Shown here: positions 12,206 to 25,254 of the stretch, piece after piece | Layout: each line of letters opens with the position of its first letter | Numbering within the stretch: the stretch's first letter is position 1 | Made by a program: the position numbers and the translations under genes | Assembly (NCBI RefSeq): GCF_050908995.1 | Contig: NC_135126.1 | Location: 11,036,001-11,100,000, forward strand | Origin: Andrena cerasifolii | Taxonomy: Eukaryota > Arthropoda > Insecta > Hymenoptera > Andrenidae | Direction: 5' to 3' | DNA: 64,000 bases | The notes under the pieces: generated by a model | Told to the model about the DNA's origin: nothing | The model's database searches: none | What the model saw: the letters and a program-made list of their open reading frames with translations, nothing else

Positions 12206-13435
12206 CACTTCGAATCGGCAAATCAGAGGGAGATACGTACTCCCCACCTGTCATTAACCAATCTGTTAATTGGAATAATCTCGTCATTAAAGCATATTAC
12301 TCCTCCACTTGTCCTTTGACACACGGAATGAAATCAGAACATCCCAGACGCGTATCCTAATATTCCAGGGAAACATGAAAAGGACTCTCTGACTTCATCC
12401 ATAGATAAAGTCGTTCGCAAACAATGTTTCCTTAAAAGTACAGTAAAAAAAGGTTCGATTAAGTAGCGCGTGACTAGCATATTTGCCGTTTTAATTACTC
12501 CCGAGGGCCTCAACGTCTTCGTCGCCCGTTTAATCAAGGTTCGTCGCGCGCAAGTAGTACGTATCAATTTTTTCTCAGCCGCGCGTCGCCGTGGCCGTAA
12601 CCCGTCTTCGCAGCGGCCGTGAATCTCGAGTTTAACGGGATGTTGCATATTGTTTTATCACGCGAGCATCTCCGCGCGATATACACGGCTGGAAGGCGGT
12701 AAAACTGTGGCCGGGGCACGGTGCCAGGAGCCGTTCTCTCACGTCGATAAATCTGACCGACTACACCGGCGTTTTAAACGCGATGTAAACCACCTGTAAA
12801 GTGCTCTAGCCCCTGCCTGGCTACCACGCCAACTTAACTCGACGCCCACGCGTCGGCCAGAAGGGCTGTTACGCTTTCCGCGCAAATGAGACCCGTTTCA
12901 GCTCGTGTCGCTTACCCAGCGCTCGATATTACGCGCACGATCGCGTTTCACTTTTAACTCGCTTCGCAAGTCAGTTATCACTCTATCCAGCGTCGTTTTG
13001 CTGGCTGGCTCGTTTGACTGGATGGGAAATCGATAGGCAATGTTTGCATTCCGCTAAACGCACCCTTTTTATTCGCCCCGTGCCCCCCAGGGTTTCTTAC
13101 CGGCGGGATACAGTACCTACACCCGCCTTTTATAAATCTCGTTGGTACTTGTAGAAATAAAATAACTCCCCGTCGCGTCCCTCCCGTCTGGAGCATAAAA
13201 AATTCCGAGCTCCTCCGGGGTTCTCGTGCTTCTTCCGCGCTCGTGCGATTCAAATCGCATAGATCTCAACAAGGTTGCAAACCACGATGTCAAGCTTTAT
13301 GCCGGTCGTTTTACGAATCGTTTCCTGGCTATTCGGAAAGCTGCACAGCCTTCTCCTCGTGGAATCCCGCTGGATGACGGCACGAGGGGGTATATAAGAG
13401 GGATAATATCGTGTCTAGTGGGATTTGTCGGGGAA

Positions 13436-13452
13436 GGGGGGGGGGGGGGGGG
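13436..13452. repeat. G17 homopolymer
   Basis: Seventeen consecutive G, the longest G run in the window, lies 38 bases after a TATATAAG at 13391-13398. It can form a G-quadruplex on the plus strand. It is a likely sequencing or assembly weak point, so the exact length is uncertain. Confidence 0.85.
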
Positions 13453-16034
13453 TAAACAGAGTGCAGGGCCGCTGCAGGCAAACGTATTACCACAAAATAC
13501 CTTCCATACACATCCGACCCCGCCGCGACGTTTCTTTCGTTTCTTGCAATACCGGCGTCTACGTGTTATGTCGCCCGCGCGTCCCTTTCCCGTCCGTGAG
13601 CTGCATCTGCCCCTTTACAGATTCACCGGTGACGCCCTTTGGCCCGGCAGTCGATAACCCTTACCCCTGCCCGCGAAGAATTACCTCCGGAGGGCGGTGA
13701 GTTACGAGACGCGACCGTTCCCGACGCGTCGGAAGCGCACAGTGCTCGAAACGTCATCTCCGCGGCGTGACGCGAGGGAGGCAGGAGCACACGGGCCATT
13801 TAATTAAAATCGTCCCGTCGGATCCCCGGAGAAATCTTATTCGTGGGAAGGGCCACGTTTCGCGGGGATATTAACTGTGGCGCACCGCGGACGGGGGCGC
13901 GTTTGCCCCCAGTGTTTGGATTATATTCGCGTCCGAATAGATCCCCTACCTCCGGCGACGGAGTTCGCGAAACTCATTGCAATCCGATATCGCGGCAAGG
14001 ATAACGCAATATCGCCCCCTCCGCGGTGACACGTGTTTCATCAGGGTGAAGTAACCAGAACGAGCTTTTTCATCTTCGCGACACACGCCGCGGCCTTTGA
14101 CGCGTAGTCCGCGACCCGCGAGCACCCGGCATCCAATTCCTCTCTGCAATACAGTTCACAGTGTCTTGAAGCACGAAAGCCCTGGGAACATGAAACTTCG
14201 CAACTGGTCACGGATTTCGGCGGCCGCGTATATAACCGCACCGATAAGGGTTCATTCGAAGCTGATTACATACCTACTCGTTCTAACGCGCTAAGCACAG
14301 GCAACTAATTAGCGCGCGTGGGAATTAAAGAGCGTAAAATATGAATCGTTTGTTTTCGGCGCTCGGAGACCTTTTAGAACGCGTGTGTTAATACGGGCGA
14401 GGGTGACGGTACAGAGGGAATGGAAATAATAGGTATTGTTATGCAAAGGATAAGGATCTTCGAGTACGTGCGCTGAACACTACGTTATGATCCGGTTGGA
14501 CCGATAACACGCTGATTATATCCACTCTTGAAAAGCCCTCAAAGTCGATCTTGGTATCCATGAGCGGACCAGGGCGGAGTAATAGTCGTATCCGGGGCCA
14601 AATAGATTTGGCGCGCTGCTACGTTTCCCTCCCACCGTCGTAAATTTCGTCCGATAATCTAGAAAGTTTTCGGGCGAACGGGCAAGGGGAAGAGAGAGAA
14701 ACAGAGAGAGAGAGAGAGAGAGGGAGAGAGATGGGGACTCATTGCAAATCCGGTGCTCGTCTAAGCAAATCGAAAAACGTGCGTTGCGAACGGTACAAGC
14801 GGCCGATGCGTCCGACGCGAAGGAAAACAGGTGAAACAATTTTCCGTGCAATAAAGGACGCACAGTGTCGGGCGGCGGATTTCAGCGCCGAAACTCCCTT
14901 AGAAAATCTCCCGCCGGTCGCCCGCTGATGCCGAGCAAATTTACCCAGACACCTTTTTCCCTTCAGAAACTCATTAACAAGAGATTATTCGAAGTTAATT
15001 TTTAGTCGAGATTAAAATCGTTGGGGGAACGGAATATATTTGCTGGGCAACAAACAGGAATCGGGTCATTAAAGCGGGATTATGAGGATCCAGATTTTCT
15101 TCCCCGAAACAGCACGAACTCACGTATCCTCCTCTTCGTTCCGTAAATCCAACCACCTCGCCCTCTTCCTCTCGAGAGCATCCCACTGCGTACACCGTTA
15201 TTCCCGAAAAGTATCAGGCCGTTCTCCTCCGTTCCCTGCCATTCCCAGGGTGCATCCGCTAAGACTGGGCCGACTTTTCCGCTCCGTGCATCCACCGCCA
15301 GCCACTCGATACCCGGCTCCACCGTTGGTCCATCCATCTTTCGCGGAGCGACGTACAGACGTTCCGGGTTGCCTCATCTTCTCCCTTATTCTTCCCCGAA
15401 CGTTTATTCTCGAATCTGTTCTCGTTGGCTCCGGTTACCCACGCTTATCGCGGATTAATGCGATCGAAAGGGCGTGATCCGCGGGATCTCGCGATCGTTA
15501 GCCGGCCGATGGATACGTGCCGGCTGCTCGACGCAACGCGGCTCGAAACTTTCACGTTTTGCCACGAAACACCGTGGAAATCCTTCTGGTTGCGTAACCG
15601 CCGGTTAAACGCGTTACGCGTCGTTCCCTGTCGCTCAGATTCAAACGGACGGGCAACTTGCGAAACGCGAGCTCGCTTTTCTTTCGACGTGAACCCGCGA
15701 GCGTCCACGGGCGTGGGGAAGTTAAATTGGAGGTGAATTTGGGGATTCGTGGACGACGACGGGGGGAAGTTGGCAAATTCGCCGGCCACTGGGAGCCACT
15801 GTGACGTAGAACTTTGCTAATCAACACGGTGGTGTTAATTACGAATACTGCAGGTACACATTATTCTCGGTGACCGGCGTAAGCAGGCGCATGGATCATT
15901 TCGCGTTAACGCGCGCCAGCTTTCGCAAGTGGAAATTCTGCTCAACTTCTGTCATCGATATTGATACGTACGTGTCACTGGAAATCAAGTGGGTGAAGCA
16001 CGAAGCCTGTAGCGATATCAAAATGATTCTAAGT
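13453..16034. other. Intergenic DNA, no supported gene
   Basis: GC-rich with many chance open frames on both strands (for example 15082-15477 plus and 15445-15789 minus). The only clear element is the GA microsatellite at 14690-14731. TATATAAC at 14229-14236 has a TCATTC 25 bases downstream, but no convincing coding exon follows it. Confidence 0.5.
14690..14731. repeat. (GA)n microsatellite
   Basis: An imperfect GA tract, purine on the plus strand, interrupted at AACA and GGG. Confidence 0.9.
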
Positions 16035-16038
16035 AATA

Positions 16039-16858
16039 CTGCCCTCCTTACGAGGGAAGATCCCGAACCGGAAAATTAAAAAAATTCTGAAACTTTGTGA
16101 ATACGTAGGGGATTTCCTCCTGATTACAACGCAATTTTTGTTTGCTGCCCAAATTCACTCGGAGGGAGTGAAATTAACCCCTGAAAATTCGTAAATTTTC
16201 CGATTTTGTGTTGTAACTCGCGAACTGTAAAATATAGAAGAAAAGTTTCAAGACAAAAGTTACTTCTCTTAATTAGATCTATAATTTGGTGCAAAAATTA
16301 TTTTACAGTTCACGAGTTATAACAGAAAATCGGAAACTAACCGGATTTTCAGGGGTCAATTACACCCCCTTAGAGTGAATTTGGGCAGCAAACAAAAATT
16401 GCATTATAATTGGGTGGAAATTCCCCACATATTCACAAAGTTTCAGAATTTTTTGAATTTCTGGGTTCGGGATGTTCCCTTGTTAGTTAAACTGTCCTAT
16501 CTAGCATTTTTTCATTTTTTGAGATATGTTGAAATATTTGAAGTTCCACGCGCCTTTTACCTTTTAAGTAAAGTTAGAAAACTCTACGTGCTTTGTAAAG
16601 ATTTATAAACAGTATATTTAACCTAACTTCTTTCCAAATGGTTATAATACCCTATATAAAACAATTAATTAATTGGCACTTTAATAATACATCACCTACC
16701 GGTACACCTATTGCAAAAAATTATATTACGCTGTTACGGAATAATGGCAACAAGCTTTAATTTGAACGAAGGAAAATAAGGACGGTACAAAGTAAATAAC
16801 AAAACTTCAGTTTTCTCGGTTGTTTCAGAATGTTAGACACTTTAACTAAAGAGGGCAG
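16039..16858. mobile_element. Outer inverted-repeat DNA transposon fragment (non-autonomous)
   Basis: CTGCCCTCCTTA at 16039-16050 pairs with the reverse complement of TAAAGAGGGCAG at 16847-16858. The sequence AATA flanks both ends (16035-16038 and 16859-16862), a candidate 4-base target duplication. If the inner element at 16051-16482 and one TTA copy are mentally removed, the left repeat continues into TTAGTTAAACTGTC, which matches the right end's TTAGTTAAAGTGTC with one difference. The terminal repeat is thus about 23 bases and the element about 385 bases without its insert. No transposase frame is present. The superfamily is not assigned. Confidence 0.65.
16051..16482. mobile_element. Palindromic MITE, TTA-flanked (PIF/Harbinger-like), inserted in the outer element
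   Basis: A near-complete palindrome. The left arm, 16051-16234, matches the reverse complement of 16299-16482 over its length at roughly 80% by eye, and a spacer of about 64 bases separates the arms. The tips are CGAGGGAAGATCCCG and CAAGGGAACATCCCG. TTA at 16048-16050 and 16483-16485 forms a 3-base duplication, which is characteristic of the PIF/Harbinger superfamily. It has no coding capacity. It sits within the terminal repeat of the outer element, so it arrived later. The family assignment rests on the duplication length alone. Confidence 0.7.
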
Positions 16859-16862
16859 AATA

Positions 16863-19800
16863 GTTGCTCTCTGCTTGTCTGCACGAAAGAGTGTGTAGCA
16901 ATGACTCGTTATTAATTTCATTGATAATTAATTATTTACTATCAGTAGTTGACAGTTGCGATTTTGGTGAACGTTCCTAGCGAAGCTGCATGCTCGTAAT
17001 GTTTATTGTGAAGATGTTAACGATCATCGTAGAAGAAAAAGGGCTCGCCATTATCGTTATTCCGCGGTTCTATGTTGCTCGACGAATTCCGAGCATTCCG
17101 CAACTTCCATAGGGGAACGTTAATTTTCCTTACGACCTTCGCCCTCACCCCCGAATATAACTTATCCGTGATTACACCGCGCTTGAATTCGACGCAACGC
17201 CAGCATGAATTATTAATGAAACGTGAAGCCGGGGGGGAAAAAAATGGAAAGATACGAGGCGGAAACGGTGTAGATATATCAATCTCGGACGATTGGCGAA
17301 GAAGGATAGGGCAGTTTAGAGCGCAGCATCCTTTCGACGTTCTCGCAAATAAGTTACGAATAAAAATTCGTCGCTCTAAATCATAAAGTGTCGACTGGCT
17401 GCTCTCTATCATGCCTGAGCGTGGATCGAATTCTGCTTGTCGCCCCGGTTAAAGAATCGAATAAACAATCTCCCCTCGTCCCGCTGCCTGATCGCAGGAT
17501 TATCAATAATTTGTTCCGCGGCGTAACTCGATGCTACGAGCCACGCTTGGAGGACTCCCCGTCATATCGAGGGCGAAACCAAGAAATCCAGCTCGAAGGA
17601 TATCGATGCCACCCCGTATCCGTGGCCAAAAGATATTAATATGCTAAGTAACCGAGCGCCGGGCCCGCGGTGCAACGCGCTCTATCATTGTCGAAGTCGC
17701 TGCCAACGTACAATAGAAGTAGTTAACCCACTCGAATCTTCTTTATAAATAGACGCTGGCAAATATTCATTTAGACACTTGTAATTCTGTTAAAGGGTCG
17801 TTCGATCGAATCGCTTGGAATTCGGGTACCATAAATCTAGCTATTTTAGGGAGCGCTTTGAAACGACTTCCCGAAGGCACTGCCTCGAGTTACGCTCGGT
17901 ATAATACGCATACTCGTCTCGAAAGTTACGACAAGGGAAATAAACGGGGGGACGGGCCGAGGGCGCATATCATCGCCGAGGGGAAGAAAGAGTAATGCGC
18001 GATTAAGACACGGGGACTGTCGTTTGTAATAGTTTACCGAAACCTCGTGCATTCCCTTCTTATTTTCCTCTTTCCTGTTTGCATTGCCACCCACACCGAC
18101 GCGCGCGGAGACTTACTTCGCCAAGTTTTGTTGCGGTTTCCGCGAAATTGCTTTATAATTCTTGATTTATGACGCCGTCTAGCCGATGTTCCCCCATCGT
18201 GATTTCCATCCTCTTCCCTCCGGGTTTTCTGCCGTGATTTCGCCCCGCGGCCCGGTTACTCGATTCGCGCACGAAAATTACTCCCCCGTTCCTTAGCGCG
18301 CACTTCTTCCGGCGCGGAGCGCCGCTTAAAATTCGTTTAAACGTCACTCACTGAAATCGTCGCCACCTCCAGACGGGGCCCCAATCCCTTGGGCGGCTTT
18401 CCCTTCAGCTGTTCGTCAAGGCGCGAAGGTGCCGGATCAACTTCTCCCGGGCGCGACACAGTGACTGGCTCGACGATAAGTCAGGCGTGATAGGACTTTT
18501 ATGAGGAAAAGATGGGGAGATCATCTGATTTGGGACGTGATCACGCTTCCGACGGAGGAGCGCCCATGGGAGCAGCGCTCCTGGATTCTACGAGTTCAGG
18601 AAACTTTGCCATAGGTGTCTCAGCCTTCGGCTGTATCGCGTTTCGTTTGTTTCGCAAGCACGCGAGCTGGCTGGCCAGAAAGGTCGGCTCTCTCCAAGGA
18701 ACAGGAAGCGACCGTGATCGCGACGGAGGGTCTGGTTGTCGAGTTTGCTTTACCGATTCCCGACTTAACGAAGTTAATCGCGCCGATTAACCCGGCATTC
18801 TATCAGATACAAGAGGGCAACTGCTAGCTACACTTGGGCGGGAGGAACGGGATGGGGGGGGGGATTAAATGTCGGCACGAGTCACGTTCCAGCGGAATTG
18901 CTGCCATCGGTCGTAACGGAGCTTCCTCTTTCCGCGTGATGCTACCGATACGTGCGCACTCCGGTTAGGCAGTATCAGCTTTCGATCACGATTAGAGAGG
19001 ACGCGGCTCGCTCTGCTAATGCATAGTCGTGCCACTGCAGTCCGGCGAATCTCGATAATATAATTACGACGATCGTCGCGTACCTGGCATTCCTCGCCCG
19101 TTTTCGCGTTCACTGCCTCGCGACTCTCGTGAAACACGGATTATGTAATTGTACCCTGTACCCCTGCTCCCTGCTGGCCGTGAAATTGTCTGTGAAACGG
19201 TTAATCGAGGCATCCCGTGTAACAGCGGAAAGCGGATTGGCTTCTAGGGTGTTTCGACAGACAAATTAATCCGTTTAGCGCCGATAGAATCGCGAAACTG
19301 AATGATAATCATATGATGGCAGATTGAAATTTATTCGTGCGCGGCGGATATTGTTGCGGAGGTTCCGGCCTCTAGTCAGGGTTTTGTGGCCGAGGCAATA
19401 ACTGAATAGTCTGCACCGAAATGATCGCGAATTGATATACATAATCGGCTCGCCGACGATCGCGTTGCTGCAACGATCGTTGTAACGTAACAAGTAGGGA
19501 TGTAGTTTGCGCATGGTTCGTAGTCGCGCGATCAAGGTAAATAAGGGAAGACCCCTGGCAATATGTACGCAGCGGATTCGGCTAGGTACTTCTAAAAGTG
19601 GGACAATGAATTAGGTACCTCTGCGATAAACTCGTATCTCCAGTGCGATTCCTTCGAATCCCAACTCGGAGTCGAGCACGATTGCTGTTCTCCCCATCTC
19701 TTTGATATTCTCCTGTGTTGTCTTTCCGAAACTGAACCCTGCGCACCCCTAAATTAATCCATTATCTAGCGTGCAAACAATGCGCGTCCGTTCGGCGGAT

Positions 19801-20027
19801 CCTCTCGTGCGTGTGATAATTGTTTATTTCCTTTCTACTTCCTCGTTTCCCTCTGGACTGCGTCTGCAAAGGGAACGGCGTTCCCCGAACGAGATCATGC
19901 GTTTGTGTACCCGATGTACAATTCGTTTTCAACGAAGACCTGCGATAATTCGATAATGCAACATCGGCGACAGCGAACGAACGTGGCGCATAAGCTACGA
20001 ATGACATTGGCGAATACAATAGGGAGA
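16863..20027. other. Intergenic DNA, no supported gene
   Basis: Composition returns to GC-rich after the transposon island. Open frames at 17017-17412 minus, 17072-17386 plus and 18512-18790 plus show no domain. A run of ten G lies at 18854-18863. No other structure is apparent. Confidence 0.5.
18854..18863. repeat. G10 run
   Basis: Ten consecutive G on the plus strand, a simple homopolymer. Confidence 0.85.
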
Positions 20028-20165
20028 AGAACACGCATTTAGGTCGCAATAATGTCGACGGCATTGTGTGCGGCAGATAAAAGAACACGTTGATTGCAAT
20101 AACGTCACCCGCGTCGTGCGACGATAAACAAAGGGACGCGTTGTTTGTAATAACGTCAGCGGGTG
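20028..20165. repeat. Diverged minisatellite, about 50-54 base unit, 2.7 copies
   Basis: Units start at 20028 and 20082 (both AGAACACG) and at 20132 (AGGGACGCG). Each carries a GCAATAAYGTC-like core followed by a GC-rich part and a GATAAA-like end. The copies differ at many positions, so the array is old. There is no open frame with repeat periodicity, so it is not a coding repeat. Confidence 0.65.
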
Positions 20166-23100
20166 GAAAATGAAAATGCGGGTCGTAAGTGTGAATGCAC
20201 GAAAATTTCGCCTCGTAACGAAGGGCGGACGTGTCTGCCGAAATTCTTTGGCCTCGAGTCCTTTACGACGAACAATGCAAAGAAATACAATGTCTGTGTT
20301 CCGTAGCGTTGGGATGGAACAGTTGATAGGCGTAACGGGGAGGTTTATTTAAAATTGGACGCAGGAAAAAAAAAGTAAAGACGGGAGAGAAAGAGCGAGC
20401 GAAAAGAAAAAGTGTAGGCATTCCGACGGTAAAGACGGGCGCGTGAAACAAAAGGCTGGCCCTGAGCTTGGCAAAGCCATTCGTATGAATGCTTACTACT
20501 CCGAAGTGCAAGAATACGGAGAATCTCTAGGACATGCTTTGTTGTGTTTCCTCGTGACCTCGATGCGTAGAGCAAAACAGGGTTTGACTTGTATGTCCAG
20601 GTCAGTCGTGTTCTAGTTTAGCCCGCAGCAACATCGCCGGTGTACGTATCGCGCCAAAGTGTGGCGAATTACTTAGATGTCGGTACGGTTGTCTGTGGCA
20701 GTATTGTGCTTTAATTAACCAGTGTTATTAAAGTGAGTTACAGAGAATCCCGTGTAGGAGAGATATTGAAATATTATTTTAAACATTCTTCATCGGTGCC
20801 ACGTTCTGTCTCGGGGTCGAGGCGTTCAGGGACCGTAAACTCGATGGTCCGCACCTACTGGAGAATCCTCTGATCGAAGCGCAGCTGCGTTCGCGACCCG
20901 CCGTCGCTCGGTTTGTTGGCTGCGCTCTGATTTCAAGCGGAATCAGCCTCCTGTAAATTTCGTTCCCTAAGCTTCGCGTTAATTGCAAGGATACTTGGGG
21001 GTAATTATACCGTTCAACGCTAGAATAATGTACTGCGTCACTTCCAATGGGTGCGAATCTTAACACGGTTGAACGCCGTACAGTGAATTTATATTGGAAC
21101 CATTCCGCACGCTCCTCGAAGTAACAGAAATATTTCAAGAATCTAACGCGATTCTGTTTTAATTAATTCCACCAGCTGAATCGATTCGACTCTTCATTCC
21201 CCAGCCCGCTATTTGGATCCCCCGAAAATTAAGAGATTCTAAATGCAGCGGCCCCGTGGAAAGCATTCAAGTGCATTTTAATTAGTAGCGTGCAAGTCGA
21301 TTTCTGAAACCGGAACAAACGCGCCGCCCCTGTATAGCAACTAACTGTACGCGATTCACTAATGAGGAGATAATTAAATGAGAGGTACGCGTGTGCCTGT
21401 AGAAGGTCGAAAAGTGTGATAACGAGAGGGAGGAAACTGGTGTGTCTACCTCCGTTGCCAGACTCAATTACCATTACGTTCAAATACGTAGCACCATTCG
21501 ACCCTGGGGTGGGTGACGCTGCCTCGTCCCAGAAATTTTTGACGCGTGCGACGGTGGTATACTTTGCAGCGCTTCAGCCGCGGGATATTTAGCGAACTGG
21601 ATGCAAAACATTCCCGCGATGTTTCGACACCTTCTTTCCCCTCATTTTTCATTTGCATCCGAGACGGCGACGTGTTTATGGATTTTCTTGACAATGGGAG
21701 GGAAGATGGAGGAAATAGCCGATCCACCCGCGAACAGCAAGCGCGAACACGATGCTTCCTTTTGCCCGAAATCGTCCAGCTTCTCCGGCTTTCACTCACG
21801 CACACCTACGTACGCGGACCTGCCCGCGTATTCTGCTTCACGCGTCTCATTTCTCGACGAAAAGAAGCGCAGCTAAATTCGCTTTAGGACTAACGTCCCC
21901 GAGGACTGTTGATCGAATAGATTGATATTCCAGTTAATTAAATACTCACCGGTAATGCTAGCCGCGGAGGGAATAAAATAAATTTCATTCGATAAAGTAC
22001 CATCGACCCGGTGCTAATTTCCATCCAATTCGAAGTAATTAATTCAGCTAGACGTTCCGAATAATTAAATAGTGAATCGATCGAAATGCTCGCAAAAAGA
22101 TACTTGCTCGTAATATAATGGTGGAATTGTTATTTCCAAATGTCATACACACCATTACGTACTCGCACAGTCGTCGTTCGCCGTTCCAGCTTTAATGAAT
22201 TTCCATTCCTGAAAACCGGGGGTTCATAACAGTGCCGCGTGTCGCAGGCCGATGCACAGGAATCGTTAAACACTTCGGGGTAGTCGTGCCGTGTAAAATG
22301 AAGCAGATGCAGCGTTTTTTTTTTATCTCTTACGACGCCCGCGAGAGTCCCGAGGTCTCGAGTTCAGGCCACCACCAAGTGGATATATTCCGACGACGCG
22401 ACACTGGCTAAAAGGTTAAAAAGGAAGACGCTGTTTAACGTGAAACTTCGCGCGCGTGGATACACCGGCTGCAAAGGCGCGCGCACACACGTCTGCAGAC
22501 ACACTGCTCGACGCGTTCTATTACGCTGCTACACTGGCCTCTATCCAGAGTATCGACAGTTTCGGTGGCGCAGGGAAATTATTCGAAAAATCGCTGAACG
22601 TAGTCGAGGCTTACAGGAGCGTGCTCGATAATGACTTTTGTATCGGGCTTTCTATGGCTTGGTCTTTATAAACCGATTGGGTCGTCGGGGCCGATAAAAC
22701 AAAGGGCGCCGTTAGCGGGGCGTGTACTTTTTCGAAACACGCCGTTTCGATCGGTTTGCACACGCGTTGTTCGGTGGGATCGCGGAACGGAGCACGATAA
22801 AACCGGTATCACTTGATTGTCAATAAAACGAGCTCCGGCCATCGAGGAATCGCGAGTAAATAAGTAGCTATACTTCTGTTCCCGAATTGCGTGCCGCGCG
22901 GCCCGCTGGCGTGGAAATTCGATCGGTAATTGTTCCGGTTAACTTTCGAATTGACGGCACCCCCGTATGGAACGTCACCGACACGCCTTCGCCGTTAGGG
23001 GGAGGAGAGAAAAAAGAGCTTCGCGTCGGCCGTGTGTCTCCGGAAAATCGGGTCGAAGTCCCGTCGATACGTTCAACTATCTCGAGGCTCGGATTGAAAA

Positions 23101-25233
23101 GTTCGGGCGGACGTGAACGAATTTCTAGGCTGGGCTAACCGTACCTGCCGCGCGTTTTTTTTTCCCTCTCCTTCCCTTCGACGAGCGAGAGCACTCTCGT
23201 CCAACGAGAAGCCCTCCTGTGAATTTCAACAGGCTTAAACCAGACATTCTCATTCCGCGGCGCATCAGCCGCCGATAAAACATTAAGCAAACGAATAGAC
23301 CCGTGACCCGTTTCGCTCGGGTACGCGTACGTAGCGCGAGACATATCCGCGCTTTATCGCGGCAGCTATCCTCGAAGGCGTGATAAAGTTATGGCCTCCT
23401 AAAGACTTTTAACGAGCCGCTGGCACGTGATATCTTTATTTAATCACACCAGGTCGGCGTGATCCCGAATAAATTTCCCAGATATAACTTAGCAGGTCCG
23501 GAGCGGGAGGCGGCTCTATGCTCGGCGGTAACCCGCGCTACCATTACGTCGAAGAGGATTGGCTTTCGAGTGAAGCGTATTGCCGGCGTTACAACGTCGC
23601 GGGGCTTCCCTTTTTTTTTTATTTCGCCGATAGAGCCGCCAGGAATTTTATGTTACGGCACTTTCAAATCCTCCGGCGACGTCCATGAACGTCCCCGGGA
23701 AGAGGCACTTTTCCCGGGGATTGTAACGCGATATTTCGCGATCGAGTTCAAAGGTATGATAAAGCACAAACGTGGTTAGCCAGTTGTTATTGTAAGGCGA
23801 AGTCGAAAGGGGAAAGGAAATGAGAGAGGCCGCCGGCCCGGGGGATAAAAGACGGGGTCGAGGCTGATATCCACTATCAAAGTAGATGTTTCCCTAGCGT
23901 CCCATACGTTTCCTTCGCTACTCTTCTAAAGTGCAAAGCCCACGGAGCTGAGGGGAAAAACCATTCCACGAGCAGCTGCTTACGGTTTCATAACCACTTC
24001 ATAGATTCAAAGGACCCCCGCGGATCGATCTTTTTTTAACGCTCCACGAGATCCATTGCGTTAGTTGAAAAATCGTACGCTCCTTTCGAGGCCTCTTCGC
24101 TCCTCATTTCTGCAGTCGTGTCAAAATAGTCTCCAGCTGAACCGATCCCAGCTCGTCGGGCGTTGGCTGGCAATCGAAGGCACGTTGACTAATAGGGAAA
24201 AGCAGAAAAAGCGACTGAGGACTAGGAATAAGAGCGCAGCAACGGAATTACGAGAAACATTCGTCGTAGTCTGTACTACTACTTCCGTGATGAAGATAAA
24301 TTCGACCGGTCTGTCCCGTGCACAGCTTCGGATTCGACTTGCTCGTTTAGGCGTGCCATCGGCGGTGAGCCTCTCCTAAGATTAACGATGGAAACCGCCG
24401 AGGAAAGCCGGAACATTCGTCCTGTCGTGAGTTACACGCGTGACACGCTAAGCCGCCTGGAATCTTTTCATTTCCTCCTTCGCGAGGCTCACGCCACCCT
24501 CGAATTAGGATAATAATCGTGCAGCGGAGGCGAAGCAGTCCCGAGCGGGCAACCGCGAAACTACGAGATCGCGTGAGTTTTCCATTCAAATAGCTCCCTC
24601 TTGAACGGCGAACTCCGATGCCGGAGGTTTCTACGGGGTCAGGCGCGCACTTCTCGAATGCGCCTCCCATCCTATTTGTATCGAAGGACTCGCGCAAGTG
24701 CTATCCTCTGCGGTGTCGTTGATGGGCTTTGCTAGTAGCGAACTACGCCTCTGAGAAGGCTACTATTAAATCCTGTGCTCCTCAAGATTTTAACGCCCCG
24801 TCGTTGGCGCCTTCCTCTGTATCCGGAAAATAGTAAGCGACACCGAAAACAGTTCTACTTCACTCGGATAGGATGCCGCTAGTTGCCACCGCGTTATCCG
24901 AACGCGAACGTTCATTTCTCGGCTTAAGCAGCCGCTTTAATTGCACTTGAAAATCCGCGGCAAGTTTCCCGCTCGCTTCCCATTGTCTTTCCGCGAATAC
25001 GTTAGGGACACTTTCGCAAAGAATGGGCGCGCGTTCACGGTGGCACGGTCTTGTTGATAATTTAGCAGGCAGCCGGTCTAAACACAGGTTTAAGCTGTGA
25101 AACCAGCGTAAGCGACTCGAATGCGACGCTGCTACCTTACGCGACGCCTAATCTCCGACTAACTTCGCCGGCCATACTTAGAACGGAAGGAACAGCAGAC
25201 AGATTGCTCCGACTGTAACGCGTGCATCCTTCT

Positions 25234-25254
25234 AGAGAGGAGAGAGAGAGAGAG
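25234..25254. repeat. (GA)n microsatellite
   Basis: A short GA tract with one GG interruption. Confidence 0.9.

Larger units (their letters stand above)
7498..13390. other. Intergenic DNA, no supported gene
   Basis: Contains a pyrimidine-rich stretch at about 8205-8395 including T13, a 16-base perfect palindrome at 11504-11519, and an 18-base-period duplication at 12175-12205. Open frames such as 9661-10011 plus, 9762-10136 minus and 10434-10799 plus overlap one another, lack recognisable domains and are judged chance. Confidence 0.5.
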
